Assembly (NCBI RefSeq): GCF_026230105.1
Contig: NC_079475.1
Location: 17,872,125-17,936,124 of the forward strand
DNA length: 64,000 nucleotides
Reading direction: 5' to 3'
DNA from: Diorhabda sublineata
Taxonomy: Eukaryota > Arthropoda > Insecta > Coleoptera > Chrysomelidae
This document shows positions 1-11,120 of this stretch, in pieces; positions within the stretch are counted from its first letter, which is position 1, and every line of letters begins with the position of its first letter. Position numbers and translations under genes: made by a program. The notes under the pieces were generated by a model. That model saw only the letters and a list, made by a program, of their open reading frames with translations, searched no databases and had not been told where the DNA came from.

Positions 1-75
1 TCCCGATGAAATTCATTTTAAGATTGTATGTATAAGATTTTTATTTAAAGCAATAAGAGATTCTCTAACTAACGA

Positions 76-509
76 GTGATTTTTTGGCTGGTATTTTTTG
101 GCAACACTGTTTTTCACAGATCACGCGTGAATCGTTTCTTGTGTCATTGTCAAACTTGGTCAGTTTATAATTTAATCATGAATCGCCTCAGCTCAGCCTA
201 CTGTGGTTTCAACAGGATGGTGCCACATGCCACACGGCACGCGAAGCAATGGCCAAATTCATCAAACGTTTGGGACCCGTCAATTGGCCGCCTTGATAGT
301 GTAATTTAACGCCTTTGGACTATTTCTCGTGGGGCCATGTTAAGGCTAATGTCTACAGGGATAAACCAGCAGCGATTGACGCTCTGGAAGTCAATATTGA
401 AGCATTTATTCGTGAAATACCGGCCGATATGTTAGAGAGAGTGTGCCAGAATTGGACCTTGCGCATGGGTTATCTGAGGCATTTGCATGAAATCATCTTC
501 AAACATTGA
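76..509 (+). mobile_element. IS630/mariner-type transposase remnant, frameshifted
   Basis: From about 190 one frame reads WFQQDGATCHTAREAMAKF and RLGPVNWPP; a second frame continues TPLDYFSWGHVKANVYRDKP (from 312) and IDALEVNIEAFIREIPA to the end RHLHEIIFKH. These are the C-terminal motifs of the DDE_3 transposases common in insects, whose 'LDYF-x-W-G' block follows the second catalytic Asp. The frameshift between 300 and 315 makes it inactive. Confidence 0.75.
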
Positions 510-599
510 ATTATACTGATCGTTCTATCGAATACAATAAAGTTTTCATCAATTTTTTCACATTTTTTGGGTTTTTTTCAAAATTAAATCCTATACCTC

Positions 600-2040
600 A
601 CTGATTACATAAATAACCAATGAAAACGACACATGCGACAAAGTTGTCGCATTTTTATTAAATTTTTAGTGAACATGGATTGAAGCTATTGTCATTTGAT
701 GTTGATCGATGTCTTATGACGTCAATTCTTGTCATTGAAGGTCCTTTGACCAATGGAATTACATTTTGGTTAATTTCATTAATTTTCATCTGATAATGCC
801 CAAAATTCTTTTCGTTTCGGCACATCTACAGAAATTGAATACAAAAAACCGGAGCTCGTTACAATCTTCCCGTGAGGAGATATCGCTTCCACTGACTAAC
901 GGACAGACGGACGGACAAAACGCTAGTAATAGCGATTTATCTTTATAAACATTGCGCTAAAAAGAGGAAGTGAACTTTTATGTTGATTCAATCTAATAAC
1001 TCTCAGATTCTTGGAATTCTTGTTATACAATTGCAAATGCTTTAAAATGGGTGGTTTCTGTACAAGAATTCTACTGTGCCTCCGCCAGACATGCTTATTG
1101 CACTTCAAACTTTCAAGGGAAAAAACTACAAAATTAGACAAATACCAGATGCAAACGTTCCCTTTAACATTCAGATTCATGAATAAGTAGTTGTCTTGTA
1201 TGAAATTATTTTTCTAATTTCCTTTGTATCTTGTATTTATGTAATTTTGTAATTGATTTTTTTGCAAAAACTTTGAAGTACAACGAATATTTATATATTC
1301 TTTAGATGTAATAAGATTGTTTGGTTTTCAGATACCAGTAAAACTTATGTGATGAGAAAAATGCTTACATGTGTTATATTGTCATAAATATTTGCTATTT
1401 CATATGTTTTTAATTTAAAAATTCTCAAAATTGATGATGTGATGTGGAAATGGGAATGAATATACGAATGATAAACTTGAATATTAGCGAAAGTCCCCAA
1501 TTTTTTTCAAAAAATTTTCAATAAACAGAATAGAAATATAAATTGATATATTTATATATTATTAAATACTGTGATTGTTTAGGTTACTTTTATGATTGCT
1601 AAATCAAGGATTTTCGAATTTTTATAATCAACTTTATTGTTTATTCACGCAGTTTAATGTTTTTATCCTATTGTTGAATTTTTGATCTATTTTCTAAATG
1701 TTGAGATGATTGTACTAAGTAAATGGCGTCATAGTTATTAGAAGTAACATCATATATAATATTTTTATTTTTGTTTGAGAATTTAGTATTCTGACCTTAA
1801 TGATTTATCAGCGGCGGAATTAAAGATTTACCGCCCGTATGCTATTCATCTTTTGCCGCCTCTACTGCCCTCTGAAATTAGATACCTTAGTTCTCAATTA
1901 TTCAAATTACATTTTTTATCAATTTATTTTATGAGAACTAAGATTCCGTGTAAGATACTTGATTATTTTCACTGTAAAGAATTATTTAACCAAAGCAAAT
2001 AGGGATCGATCTACGCCATAGAAACATAATCTCAGTCTGC
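600..2040. other. No gene seen
   Basis: AT-rich sequence with short open frames only. None resembles a known protein, and I find no clear terminal repeats. A purine-rich 'GGACAGACGGACGGAC' run lies at about 900-915. Confidence 0.5.
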
Positions 2041-2087
2041 TCAAGTAGCAGTGCAGCTAACAAGACAAAACTGAGTATTCTAGGCTA

Positions 2088-2290
2088 GTGCTAGAGTGCA
2101 AGAGAGTCTTACAAAATTTGGTAAGTGATGGCTGCAAGATCCAACTCTTTTGGGTGCCGTCGACAACAAGGGCAACGACGAAACGGACTCGTTCGCCAGA
2201 TATTTTTGATGTAGCCGAAAGTGTCGCTATCGCGTCTCTTAACCTTCTCACACTTCGGGGATCGTCATTGCCAAATTCACGAATTGCATT
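2088..2290 (+). mobile_element. LINE RNase H fragment
   Basis: One frame gives SDGCKIQLFWVPS and, after a frameshift, another gives GNDETDSFARYF. Together they match the RNase H core of jockey/I-type LINEs ('K-I-x-F-x-W-V-P-x-H ... G-N-E-x-A-D-x-x-A-R'). Truncated on both sides. Confidence 0.55.
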
Positions 2291-2495
2291 TCGAATTTGT
2301 TGACAATCCACCGTATTCGCAAAATCTGGCCCATAGTAACTTTTTCTTGTTTCTTTACCTTAAAATTTCACTTGCAGCAGAGAGTGTTTTATCAGACGAG
2401 GAAGAGGACGTTATCGTGAAAGTAAACTATATTGAAATATAAAAAGAATCATGTTTCTTTATTAGGTCGGAAACGTTTCAAACAACCCTCGTAAA
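2275..2495 (+). mobile_element. mariner 3' end remnant
   Basis: IHELHFEFVDNPPYSQNLAH then SNFFLFLYLK matches the mariner 'NPPYSPDLAPSDFFLFPxLK' block carrying the third catalytic Asp (here Asn). It is followed by GGTCGGAAACGTTTC and CCCTCGT near 2466-2492, which look like a mariner terminal repeat. Confidence 0.65.
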
Positions 2496-2944
2496 TGGTA
2501 AGTCACGAGCTCATCAAATTAAAGTATCAAAAATTTGGAATGTTTGTGTTTATTCACTTATAACATATTATCTCTTATAAATTATTATCCCATAGATAAG
2601 ATAACCCTATATTATCTGACAGGGAATGAAAATAATCTGCATTTATCACCATATTTTTTTCAATCGGTGATGATTGAACGCTCGATCTGAAAATTACATG
2701 GGCGACTAGACTAGTGGAAGTTATCGTTGAAAGTCGTAGCTTTTCGTGATGAGTTGTTGATATACAATTTTCGAATAAAATATTTCACCAGTTGTTTGAT
2801 GTAGTTGTTGCGTATTAAGTCGAGTTGTACGGTGATTTTATAATTTTATCAATTTTTAATATGACTCTTAAAAGAAAAAGAGGGTGAGTTGAGCTCGATA
2901 ATTACATAATATTATTCTACGTATATGTATTCAATATATTTAAT

Positions 2945-4820
2945 AAAACGAACATAGATAGGAGATTGGTGGACGAAACAAAACAATACCAAGACTAGAA
3001 CAATTTTGGATTTGATTTTTCTTGTTCGGAATTGATTTTCAATGTAGGTCTGGCATTTTCACTTTTGGTTTCACTTAAGGCCGCTTGACATGATGCAAGA
3101 CAACGTGCGTGCAATGCAAGATGCAATATTTTTGATCAAAAGCAGACGCAGATGAAGTTGATAATTGATTGTTTCATGCATGATCTCGCACTTGCAATTT
3201 TTTCGGTTTAGTGCCATTTTTATTGCGCGTAAGTTGCAATTCTAGAAAAAAATGAGTTTCTTCATACATTCTCAACTAATTTTTCTGTTTTCTCATCTAA
3301 TTCTCTAACTAAACTGTCCATTAGTCTCCAAAAGCAAGAAAGATGCAGTTATAATTATTCTCAGTGATGCAACGACCACTTCTCTCTTGTTTACTTTATT
3401 TGGAAGCTTGACATGGTGCAAGAAAACGGGGAATGCAATGCAAGGCGCAATATTTCTTGATCAAAAGCAGCGTGGATGAAGTTCAGCTTATTGTTACTTG
3501 CAAGAGTTCGCACTTACAATATTATCGGTTTGATGGCATTTTTATTGCGTGCACGTTGCAATTCTTGGGAGAAATGAGTTTCTGATCTGCTGCTTATTTT
3601 CCTTATGGACTGTTTCTTTATCTATTCTCAACTAATTTTTGTATGTTTTCCCGTATTAATACACTTATGTTTTTCCTTGTTCTATTCAGACAGAGCCTGG
3701 CCCACCATCGTTTAGGTGTTCTTTTAAGTCTATCAGATTCCAGAAGCAAGTTAGAGAAGATATAATTATTGCTACTGATGCATTGACTCCTTTTTTTTCT
3801 TGTTTACTTCACCTAGCTCTGTTATGTTTATTTCTAATCTGCTCACAAATACTAAATTATATTGTTTACTTTTACCTATGGAATTTTGACTAATGGTAAC
3901 CATGATATAATGGCAAGACTTGCATACTGTCAATGTGCAGTATTCATCAATGCAATATAATGACCTTGAAATAAATTGCATGCAATCCCTTGCATGTTTT
4001 CTTGCATCACAAGCGGCCTTTAGGTACTTGAACTGTTATTTTTTTTCATAATATTACCAAATATAATACAATATTGTTAGAAACCAATATTCATAACATT
4101 TTTCATCCCTTAAAAATCAGAAACAGCCAATAATAACTAGTAAATTTGGTTGGGACTTGGCAGCATTAGTTCTGATTAATATTTTTGGTACAAAAAATAC
4201 CTTTTCCCTCCTTGCTTGATATTTACTAGTCTGGTCAACATCGTGAAAGAGACTTTATGTCTTTCTTCTAAAAATTCGAGTGATCGTTCATTGGATTCGG
4301 AATGATCTATATAAAAATGGTTTTTAAAGGATTCTATACATTTATTACAACGCATATAGATAGGATATTAATGGTAGACAAAATAATACCAAGACTAGAA
4401 CAATTTTAGATTTTGTTTTGCGTGTTCGGAATTGAATTTGTTTAAAAACTGTTAATGCTGGTCTTGCATTTCCACTTTTGATTTCACTTAGGTACTTGAA
4501 CTGTCAGTTTTTTGCATAATATTTCCAAATGCAATACAATATTGATAGGTTAGAAACTGAGTGAAATATTTATAACATTTTTCATCCCTTAAAAATCAGA
4601 TAACAGCAAATAATAATTACTAATTTTGGTTGAGACTTTGCAGCGTTAGTTCTGATCAATATTTTTGATATAAAAACTACATTATTTCTTGCTTAATATT
4701 TACTAGTTTAGTCAACAAAGCGGAATAGACTTTATGTCTTTCTTCTAAAAAATTGAGCTATCGCTCATTGGATTCGGAATGATCTATATAAAAATGTTTT
4801 TGAAGGATTCTATAAGCTGA
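2945..4820. repeat. Local tandem duplication, two diverged units
   Basis: Unit 1 (about 2945-3077 plus 4020-4330) and unit 2 (about 4345-4815) share long stretches: CCAAGACTAGAACAATTTT, GGTACTTGAACTGT, TTTTTCATCCCTTAAAAATC and ATTGGATTCGGAATGATCT. Unit 1 is interrupted by the MITE at 3078-4019; unit 2 is not. Confidence 0.8.
3078..4019. mobile_element. PIF/Harbinger-like MITE with TTA target duplication
   Basis: It begins AGGCCGCTTGACATGATGCA and ends TTGCATCACAAGCGGCCT, which are inverted repeats. It is bordered by TTA at 3075-3077 and 4020-4022. The unoccupied copy at 4491-4509 reads TTTCACTTAGGTACTTGAA, with a single TTA. The 3-bp TWA duplication points to PIF/Harbinger. No coding capacity. 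The interior contains two diverged head-to-tail copies of a block of roughly 330 bp (from 3078 and from 3408). Confidence 0.82.
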
Positions 4821-5419
4821 AATTGAATATTTCCAATTCCATCAATGGTATGATAAGGACGCTTCAAGTGAAAGGACCTCTATATTTCATTTAAGATTTA
4901 TACGGAGTCGTCTTTCTGTGGTTGTATTAGAGGATTTTCATGTCCTAGCTGTTCATGATATTTGCTTTTATGCTTCTGGATTTCTTCTGTGATGTACGAT
5001 CTTTATGGATCATTCGATACATACAAAGCTACATTTAACAAAGTTCTAAGGTTTTATCATAAATATTGTCCGTAATTAATTTAGATTTTCTTACTATTAA
5101 CAAATGTAACTCTTTAAAGTATCAATAAATTTGTTTCCTCTTTCCAATTAAGCTTTGGATCCAGCTGTATTCCAAGATAAGACTACTATTATTACATTAT
5201 TGATAGTGACTGTTGGACATTGGTTATTTTTCCACCTGAATGTTGTTAATGCGGATTTATTTTCTTTTATTTTTCACTTCCTGTATATGGCAAAATACTT
5301 ATAGTAAAATCATGAAAATTTTTTACGTTTGGGTTTTCGGATACGAAATCCCAGACTTCTCCATGGATTCTGCTTCTGAACTCTCTGCTTAACAAGTTAA
5401 GACTTAAATAATTTACAAT

Positions 5420-5990
5420 AAGATGGAAGGTAATGTTTTATTTTGAAAAGGAGGTCCTTCATACCACACTCTATCAAACGGATGACTTATGTCAGGAATA
5501 CTGATAATCTTTTTTCTTTTCGGGGGATATGTTGATCGTATATACAATTCTGTGGCATTGCTGGGTGGCAGAGTGTAAATGGCCAAAACCAAATTATTGA
5601 TGCGGGATTTTATTTAAAATGGGGTTCATTCTAAGTATTAGAAGTTTCTTAAGAATACCAATAAGCCTATAAGAAATTACATGATATGGGTTTTTACCTG
5701 GCTGGGGCATTGTTATAATGTCTGCTAATTTTAGATGTTTGAGCAATGACTCAACCATAGCATAAAACAAATAGGTTAGCATTACTTTACCTTATGTGGA
5801 GAGATCTCTCAGCGTTTTTGTACTTACTTTATCAGGTCCTGGCGACTCTTTGTTATTTAAACGAGATATTCCTCTGCTCTGTCAGCTCTACAGTGTCGGG
5901 GTTGTAAGCTTGGTATTCCATTATTTGCTGATCATCTATACTATCTTTAGGTGTAAAAGCTTCAGCAATCTGTCCTGCGAGTAAATACGC
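5420..5990 (-). mobile_element. jockey-like LINE reverse transcriptase fragment
   Basis: Reading the minus strand from 5985: AEAFTPKDSIDDQQIMEYQ, SPGPDKVSTKTLRDLS, LKLADIITMPQPGKNPYHVI and, after frameshifts, PFDRVWYEGPPFQ. These are the RT 'SPGPDxI', 'PKPGKDP...SYRPI' and 'AFDRVWHEGLL' blocks. Several stops and shifts. Confidence 0.7.
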
Positions 5991-6453
5991 CTTCTCTTTG
6001 TTGCTCCTTTCCCATGGTCATGGGATAGGTGTTTGTTTTCGAAAGGGGGTTTGTTTGTAGTGGTTTATTTGTAGCTTTGATTGGATGCTATTCAATCAGA
6101 TGAAAAAATAAGGTTTTTCGTTAATAACTAGGATTACTAATAAAATTTAAAAAAGAGAGCAGAAAATTTCCAAAAAGAAAATCTGTACTCCCGGATATTT
6201 ATCTCCATTATTTATAATTGTGATTTAACGCTAAAAGCAGTGATCCGCGAAGCCATTAAATTGCAGAAGCATCGATGCAAATAAAATATTTTTTTTATAA
6301 TAAACTTTCATTAAAAATCAGAATATTTATTCATAGCTTCGAGTTAATTTGCTCGCCATTGTTGAATAATCTAACATATATATATAGGTCTATTGGCCAA
6401 TTTTTTTTCAGTCATTTTGCGTTTCTTGATCTTAACAATTCATCTAGTAGTGG

Positions 6454-6693
6454 CTATGGGTGGGTTTCTATAGTTTTGTGATGTTTGATGATCCTTTCTT
6501 GGATAACTTCTTGTTCAGGAGCCACTCTCACATTCACATGAATGGTGTGATTTGATACATACCATGGAGTATCTACTAGTTGACGGAGTATTTTCCATTG
6601 GGATCTCTGAATAATATTTATATTAGATTTGGAAGCGCAACCCGACACATCAATTACATATGTTAGACTTGTAGGTAAGGACTTTGTTTTCAA
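6454..6693 (-). mobile_element. jockey-like LINE C-terminal fragment
   Basis: The minus strand reads SNINIIQRSQWKILRQLVDT, PWYVSNHTIHVNVRV, EEVIQ-like and ETHP, the conserved tail of jockey ORF2 ('IQR.Q.K.LR.I..APWYV.N..IH.DL'). Its order relative to the RT fragment at 5.4-6.0 kb shows it is a separate copy or a rearrangement. Confidence 0.65.
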
Positions 6694-6699
6694 GTGAGA

Positions 6700-8330
6700 G
6701 ATTTTCTCTCATTCAACCAATGTAGTTATCTTGATTTGATAAATTATTTTATCTTGATAAATTCAATTCCGTTTTTTTAACATGCTTTTATTAATTTTAC
6801 TTGTATGTTTGTGGCCGACTCTTTTTACTTCGATTTTGGCCTACTTTGAGCGACCCGATTTCATTTAAATTTTTCACACTCATCAAAGATCGACGATAAT
6901 ACGATAATTCGATAAAAATATCCGTTTAACCAGATTAGATTTCTTAGAAAGAAAACAACGCTTTTATAATAGTGACATTAAATTTTTATCAAATTATTTT
7001 ATTCTTATTCCAAGAATAATTTTTTACTTTTTAATTTTATTATTTCTAAAAGCGTGTTTTTTTAATTTTTTTATACTATATTTTATTGTACATTTTAGCC
7101 ATTATATTTATTCATTATGAAATAAGTGGTAATTTAACTAGCATGTAGTATTTTCGAAATAGTAGTGAATAACTACTCTTGGACATTTTGAATTAGTCCA
7201 CGGAAAGCTCTAACAAATTAATAGAATACTTTGCAACAAATTTAACTTTACTCATAAGTGAGAGAGAGAGAGAGAGATAGGACGGGTATTTTCGAATGGG
7301 ATAAAGAAAAATTTTTTATATGAGGAAGGTGTTAGAGTTGGCGCTGATATAGGATTGTTTTTCTTTTCGTTTGTTAATTTAATTGGGGGGCGGGCGGTAA
7401 CAGTTGCGGTTGCATCATTCCCTATTCTCGACCAATTGGCTGATGAACCGGTTCATCAGATTACAGGAAAACGGCGGAATAACTGCAACACTGACTATCG
7501 AAAAAGTGTGAGTGATAGTGTTTTAACTCATGCATTTGGGAGAATTGTATGCTAGATTTCAGGGAGGACTTCGTATGCTTTTGCTAGCAGCCGAAGGGGC
7601 GGATAGGGTCTCGTATGTGAGAAAAGTACTTTTTTCATATGTTGCACACTAAACTTTTTGTACAATTGCAAAAATTCAAAGGATAGTGAATTTTTTACAA
7701 TTTTTTATAATTTAACCAGGGTCGTCGTTTCTCTTCAGTAAATTCTCCGCTATATTAATTGTAGAAGTTGAGGATTGATTCATATACGGTGCATTTTCTG
7801 TCTCCATTTTGTGATGATTTTATTACCAACGTAAATAATATTTTTAATTGATTCCCCGACGTAACCTTCTGGCATGGTACTAGATTGTCAACCTCCATTA
7901 AGCTTTGATGTTAACGTATCTCCTCCTGAATTTACGAAAATTGTTACCGAAGAAACTTTTTAATTTCAAAAAATTTGCAATTGTCTTTACCATACTACCA
8001 AATTTGTTAATGCCAACTACCTGTTTAGTACATTTTCCGTGCATGTAAAACGTTTTTTCTGACAAATCAATCGGTTGTAGAGTAGCATGTTTTTATAAAT
8101 CTTATAAAAGTCTTCCAGTCCGGTAAACGTTCTCGCTTTTTGAGGGTCATCTTCAATATAACACCCACTTCGGACCTCTATGAAATTTCTTGTATATAAC
8201 ACATAAGAGAGTGCGTTAGTTATTGATAGAATTGATTTTTGTTAATAGCAGATATATAGGAAATACCTTTGTCTCTAGGTATTGATCATCTGGAGTTTTT
8301 GTGGTGAATTTATTTATTTCTTGTGGTTTC
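6700..8330. other. No gene seen
   Basis: AT-rich, with a short (GA)n run at about 7260-7277. The open frames at 7355-7555 (+) and 8017-8202 (-) show no recognisable motifs. Confidence 0.45.
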
Positions 8331-8374
8331 GAATTTCAATTTCAATAAATCGTGCGACTGACACCCACATGGTG

Positions 8375-9425
8375 CGGCCATTGTCAAATCCATATGACGT
8401 TTATGAAGCACCAACTTTCAAAAGATTTCGTCTAAAATTTCGATTAGTCACAAAAAACTGACAACCATTTAAGTGAAGCTAGTTTTGTCATTTTCAAAAC
8501 AATATCTTGTGTTAATTTATCTTTGTTTCTTGATGGAAAAAAATATTGTACAAGCTCAGCAATAACCTCAAAAGTGTTATTTGGACTCTGTTCCATCGAA
8601 AAGAACCATTTGTCATTGATTTGCTGAATTTAAACGTGGTAGTAGACACCGGTGATGGTGATCGTTCGGGTCATCAAACTGAGGTGGTTACTCCAGAAAA
8701 CAACAACGTGTTGATGATTTAGAGCAGTGTTTGGTCATGTTTACACGTAATAAATCAGATTTTTTGCGTCGATATGTAACGATGGATGAAAAATGAATCT
8801 AGCACTTCACTCCGGAATCAAAATGATCATCATCTGAGTGGACTACTGCCGGTGACCTCGTCCGAAGCGCCCAAAGACACAACAGTTAGCTTTGAAGGTT
8901 ATAGCTTCAGTATTTTGGTATGCGCATGGAATATTGTTCATTGACTATCTTCAGAATGGAGAAGCAATCAATAGAAAATACTCCATAGAGTTGTTTTATC
9001 GTTTTGAATGCAAAAATCAAGGAAAAACGGCCTCATGTGCCGATGAAAAAAAATCACTGTTTCACCAAGAAAATGCACCGATTCACATGGTGGTTAATGG
9101 TTAAATTGAACGAATTACACTTCGATTTGATTCCTCATCCACCGTATAGTCCAGATCTGGCCCACCAGTGATTACAGATCTCAAAAAAATGATCGCCAAT
9201 AAGAAATTCAGGTCAAATGAAGCAGAAATTGGTAAAACTGAAGTCTATTTTGAAGCAATAGACAAATTCTTCTACAAGCACGGCATCGAAAAGTTACAGA
9301 AGCATTGGAATGGTTGAATTGCTCTTGAAAGAGATTACATTGATGAATAAAATAGATTTTCGGTAAAAATATGTGTCTTTCTTAGTTAGTCACACGTTTT
9401 ATTGAACGATGTGTTATTTCTCACT
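8375..9425 (+). mobile_element. mariner element, decayed full-length copy
   Basis: Fragments of a D,D34D transposase in several frames: LKVIASVFWYAHGILFIDYL (second catalytic region, 8892-8957), LFHQENAPIHM and LNELHFDLIPHPPYSPDLA (9098-9160). Stops and frameshifts throughout. Its left and right ends (TTGTCAAATCCATATGA at 8381 and the TTAGT-GGTCACACG-like end near 9386-9420) recur in the shorter copy at 42208-42852. Confidence 0.78.
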
Positions 9426-9429
9426 AATT

Positions 9430-11080
9430 CCTAAACTTTTTTGAAAACGCAAATTTCCAAGGAAGTCGTTGCTTGCAACCATTTTCCCAGACATATGTTT
9501 CGCATCGTAAACAAACAGCTGACAAACCCAAGTTAATTGAGATTGAGATCAAAGGACATCAAAAAACGTTATACCGTTTTAGGAAAAAAAAAGTTACCGA
9601 TTCGATTTACGCGTGTAGTTTAAAAACACAGTCCGGTTCAAATATGATCAGGTCATGTATATGTTTTCTATTTTTGTACCTAATTTATTATTATTGTTTG
9701 ACAATAGTAGGCGGTTAAAAAAACCGATGAATGTATTGTTTTATAAATTTAAACATGAAAGTTTTTCAGAATACTGTTCACACTTTTCAGTCTACTAAAT
9801 GTAGTGAACAATTTGATTGTTTGTAGTTGAGTGTCCACATCAAGTCTGTTCTTGAAAATGTTTGTATTTGCAGCAGTCACTGCAAATACAACTTGCAGTT
9901 TCTTTCCTTAAAGCGACGTTCTCTGAGAGTGAGTAGGGCAAATATTCTTAGGCGTTCTTCATAGTAAAAAGAGAGGAGGTATTTTAGTAACCGTTCGCTG
10001 AACTCGTTCTAAAAGCTCGATATCCTTCACAAATGTATCATAATGTCATCCAAGAATTGCCTAATATTTTATTCGGTGAAAATCATACATTAATTATCTC
10101 GCCACTACTGATAGGAATCATTTAAGATCTGTTAACCATATATTATATTATTCCAAATATCTCTCTCTTATTTTATGCTCCATTAACGTATCTTATCGGA
10201 TTACCTAATTTCTGTCTTATATTGATGTGACTTGAAGAATCATAATTATACCTATTTACCTTCTACCTCATATTGTATTCGTTAAGATTTATTGTAAACT
10301 GACCGTCCCCTGACGGGAGTTAACGTCTTACTTAAGCGGTTCCATATGTCCCTTAGACATTTGAAGTTCTATTAACTTATCAAATTATCTACCCTTATTA
10401 TTGTACTGATGCGACTCTAACGATCATAAATATAATTTTTATAGCTTTTGTATACAATAGAATCAGTATTTAAGAGAGGATAAATACGAATAGAGTGTTT
10501 TTAATAGTATTGGCATCCAAAGTCATATTATTGAAATCGCTTTATTTTTATATATATTTATTTATATATGTTATATTTTATGTTTATGAATAATATTTAC
10601 ATAGATTTGAATTTAATTATTTAACTCATTACAGGAAAATGAGTCCATTTTATTTTCTTGTTATCAATTCCTTAGCATTACATAATTACTCTCATATTCA
10701 TATCTCAATTTTTAGGACAGTAGGTAATTGAATAATTCGTAATTTCCCATTTCCATATCGAATTAATTGGTTTGTCCACTCATTTTATTTAATTTTGTCA
10801 ATGACATCCATATTATTAGATTACGGAATGAAATTAACATGTAAAACACCTAACAGACGAGTCAAAATAAATATTTTCGCTCTTGGACGGAATTTCTAAC
10901 CCAGTCCTAATGAACTCACCAAGATGTACGTAAATTTCTATGATTTTCACATTTTTTTGAGAAATATTTACATTTTATTGTCAAAATAATTACAAAAACT
11001 TATTATTTAACTCATTGTCGATATAATTACTTGTAAAATGGATATACATTTTTGGTGACTATAATTATATTATTTCTTAA
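9430..11080. repeat. LTR-like dispersed repeat, copy 1, in otherwise gene-free sequence
   Basis: About 10095-10560 resembles 21110-21440: shared blocks include TATTAACTTATCAAAT/TATTAACGTATCAAAT, TATAGC-TTT-GTA-CAATAG, AGTATTTAA and ATTATTGAAA. A partial third copy lies at 10185-10260. The layout suggests decayed solo LTRs, but no clear TG...CA ends or duplication could be fixed. An 81-aa frame at 9473-9718 is unrecognised. Confidence 0.45.
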
Positions 11081-11088
11081 ATTTTACA

Positions 11089-11120
11089 GTAAAGATGTCG
11101 GTGTCCGTAAACGACGAAAA
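11089..11120 (+). CDS. Relish: Relish A candidate first exon (micro-exon with ATG)
   Basis: A 32-nt stretch lies between a TTTTACAG acceptor and an AAAAG|GTATGC donor. It ends in phase 0, which fits the next exon at 11250. In that frame it reads K-MSVSVNDEK, with the ATG at 11094 in an AAAGATGTC context. If this is the first coding exon, copy A begins just before the dimerisation domain. If it is internal, it needs an upstream exon ending in phase 1, which does not match the phase of the equivalent junction in copy B. Short and unsupported by homology, so tentative. Confidence 0.4.
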
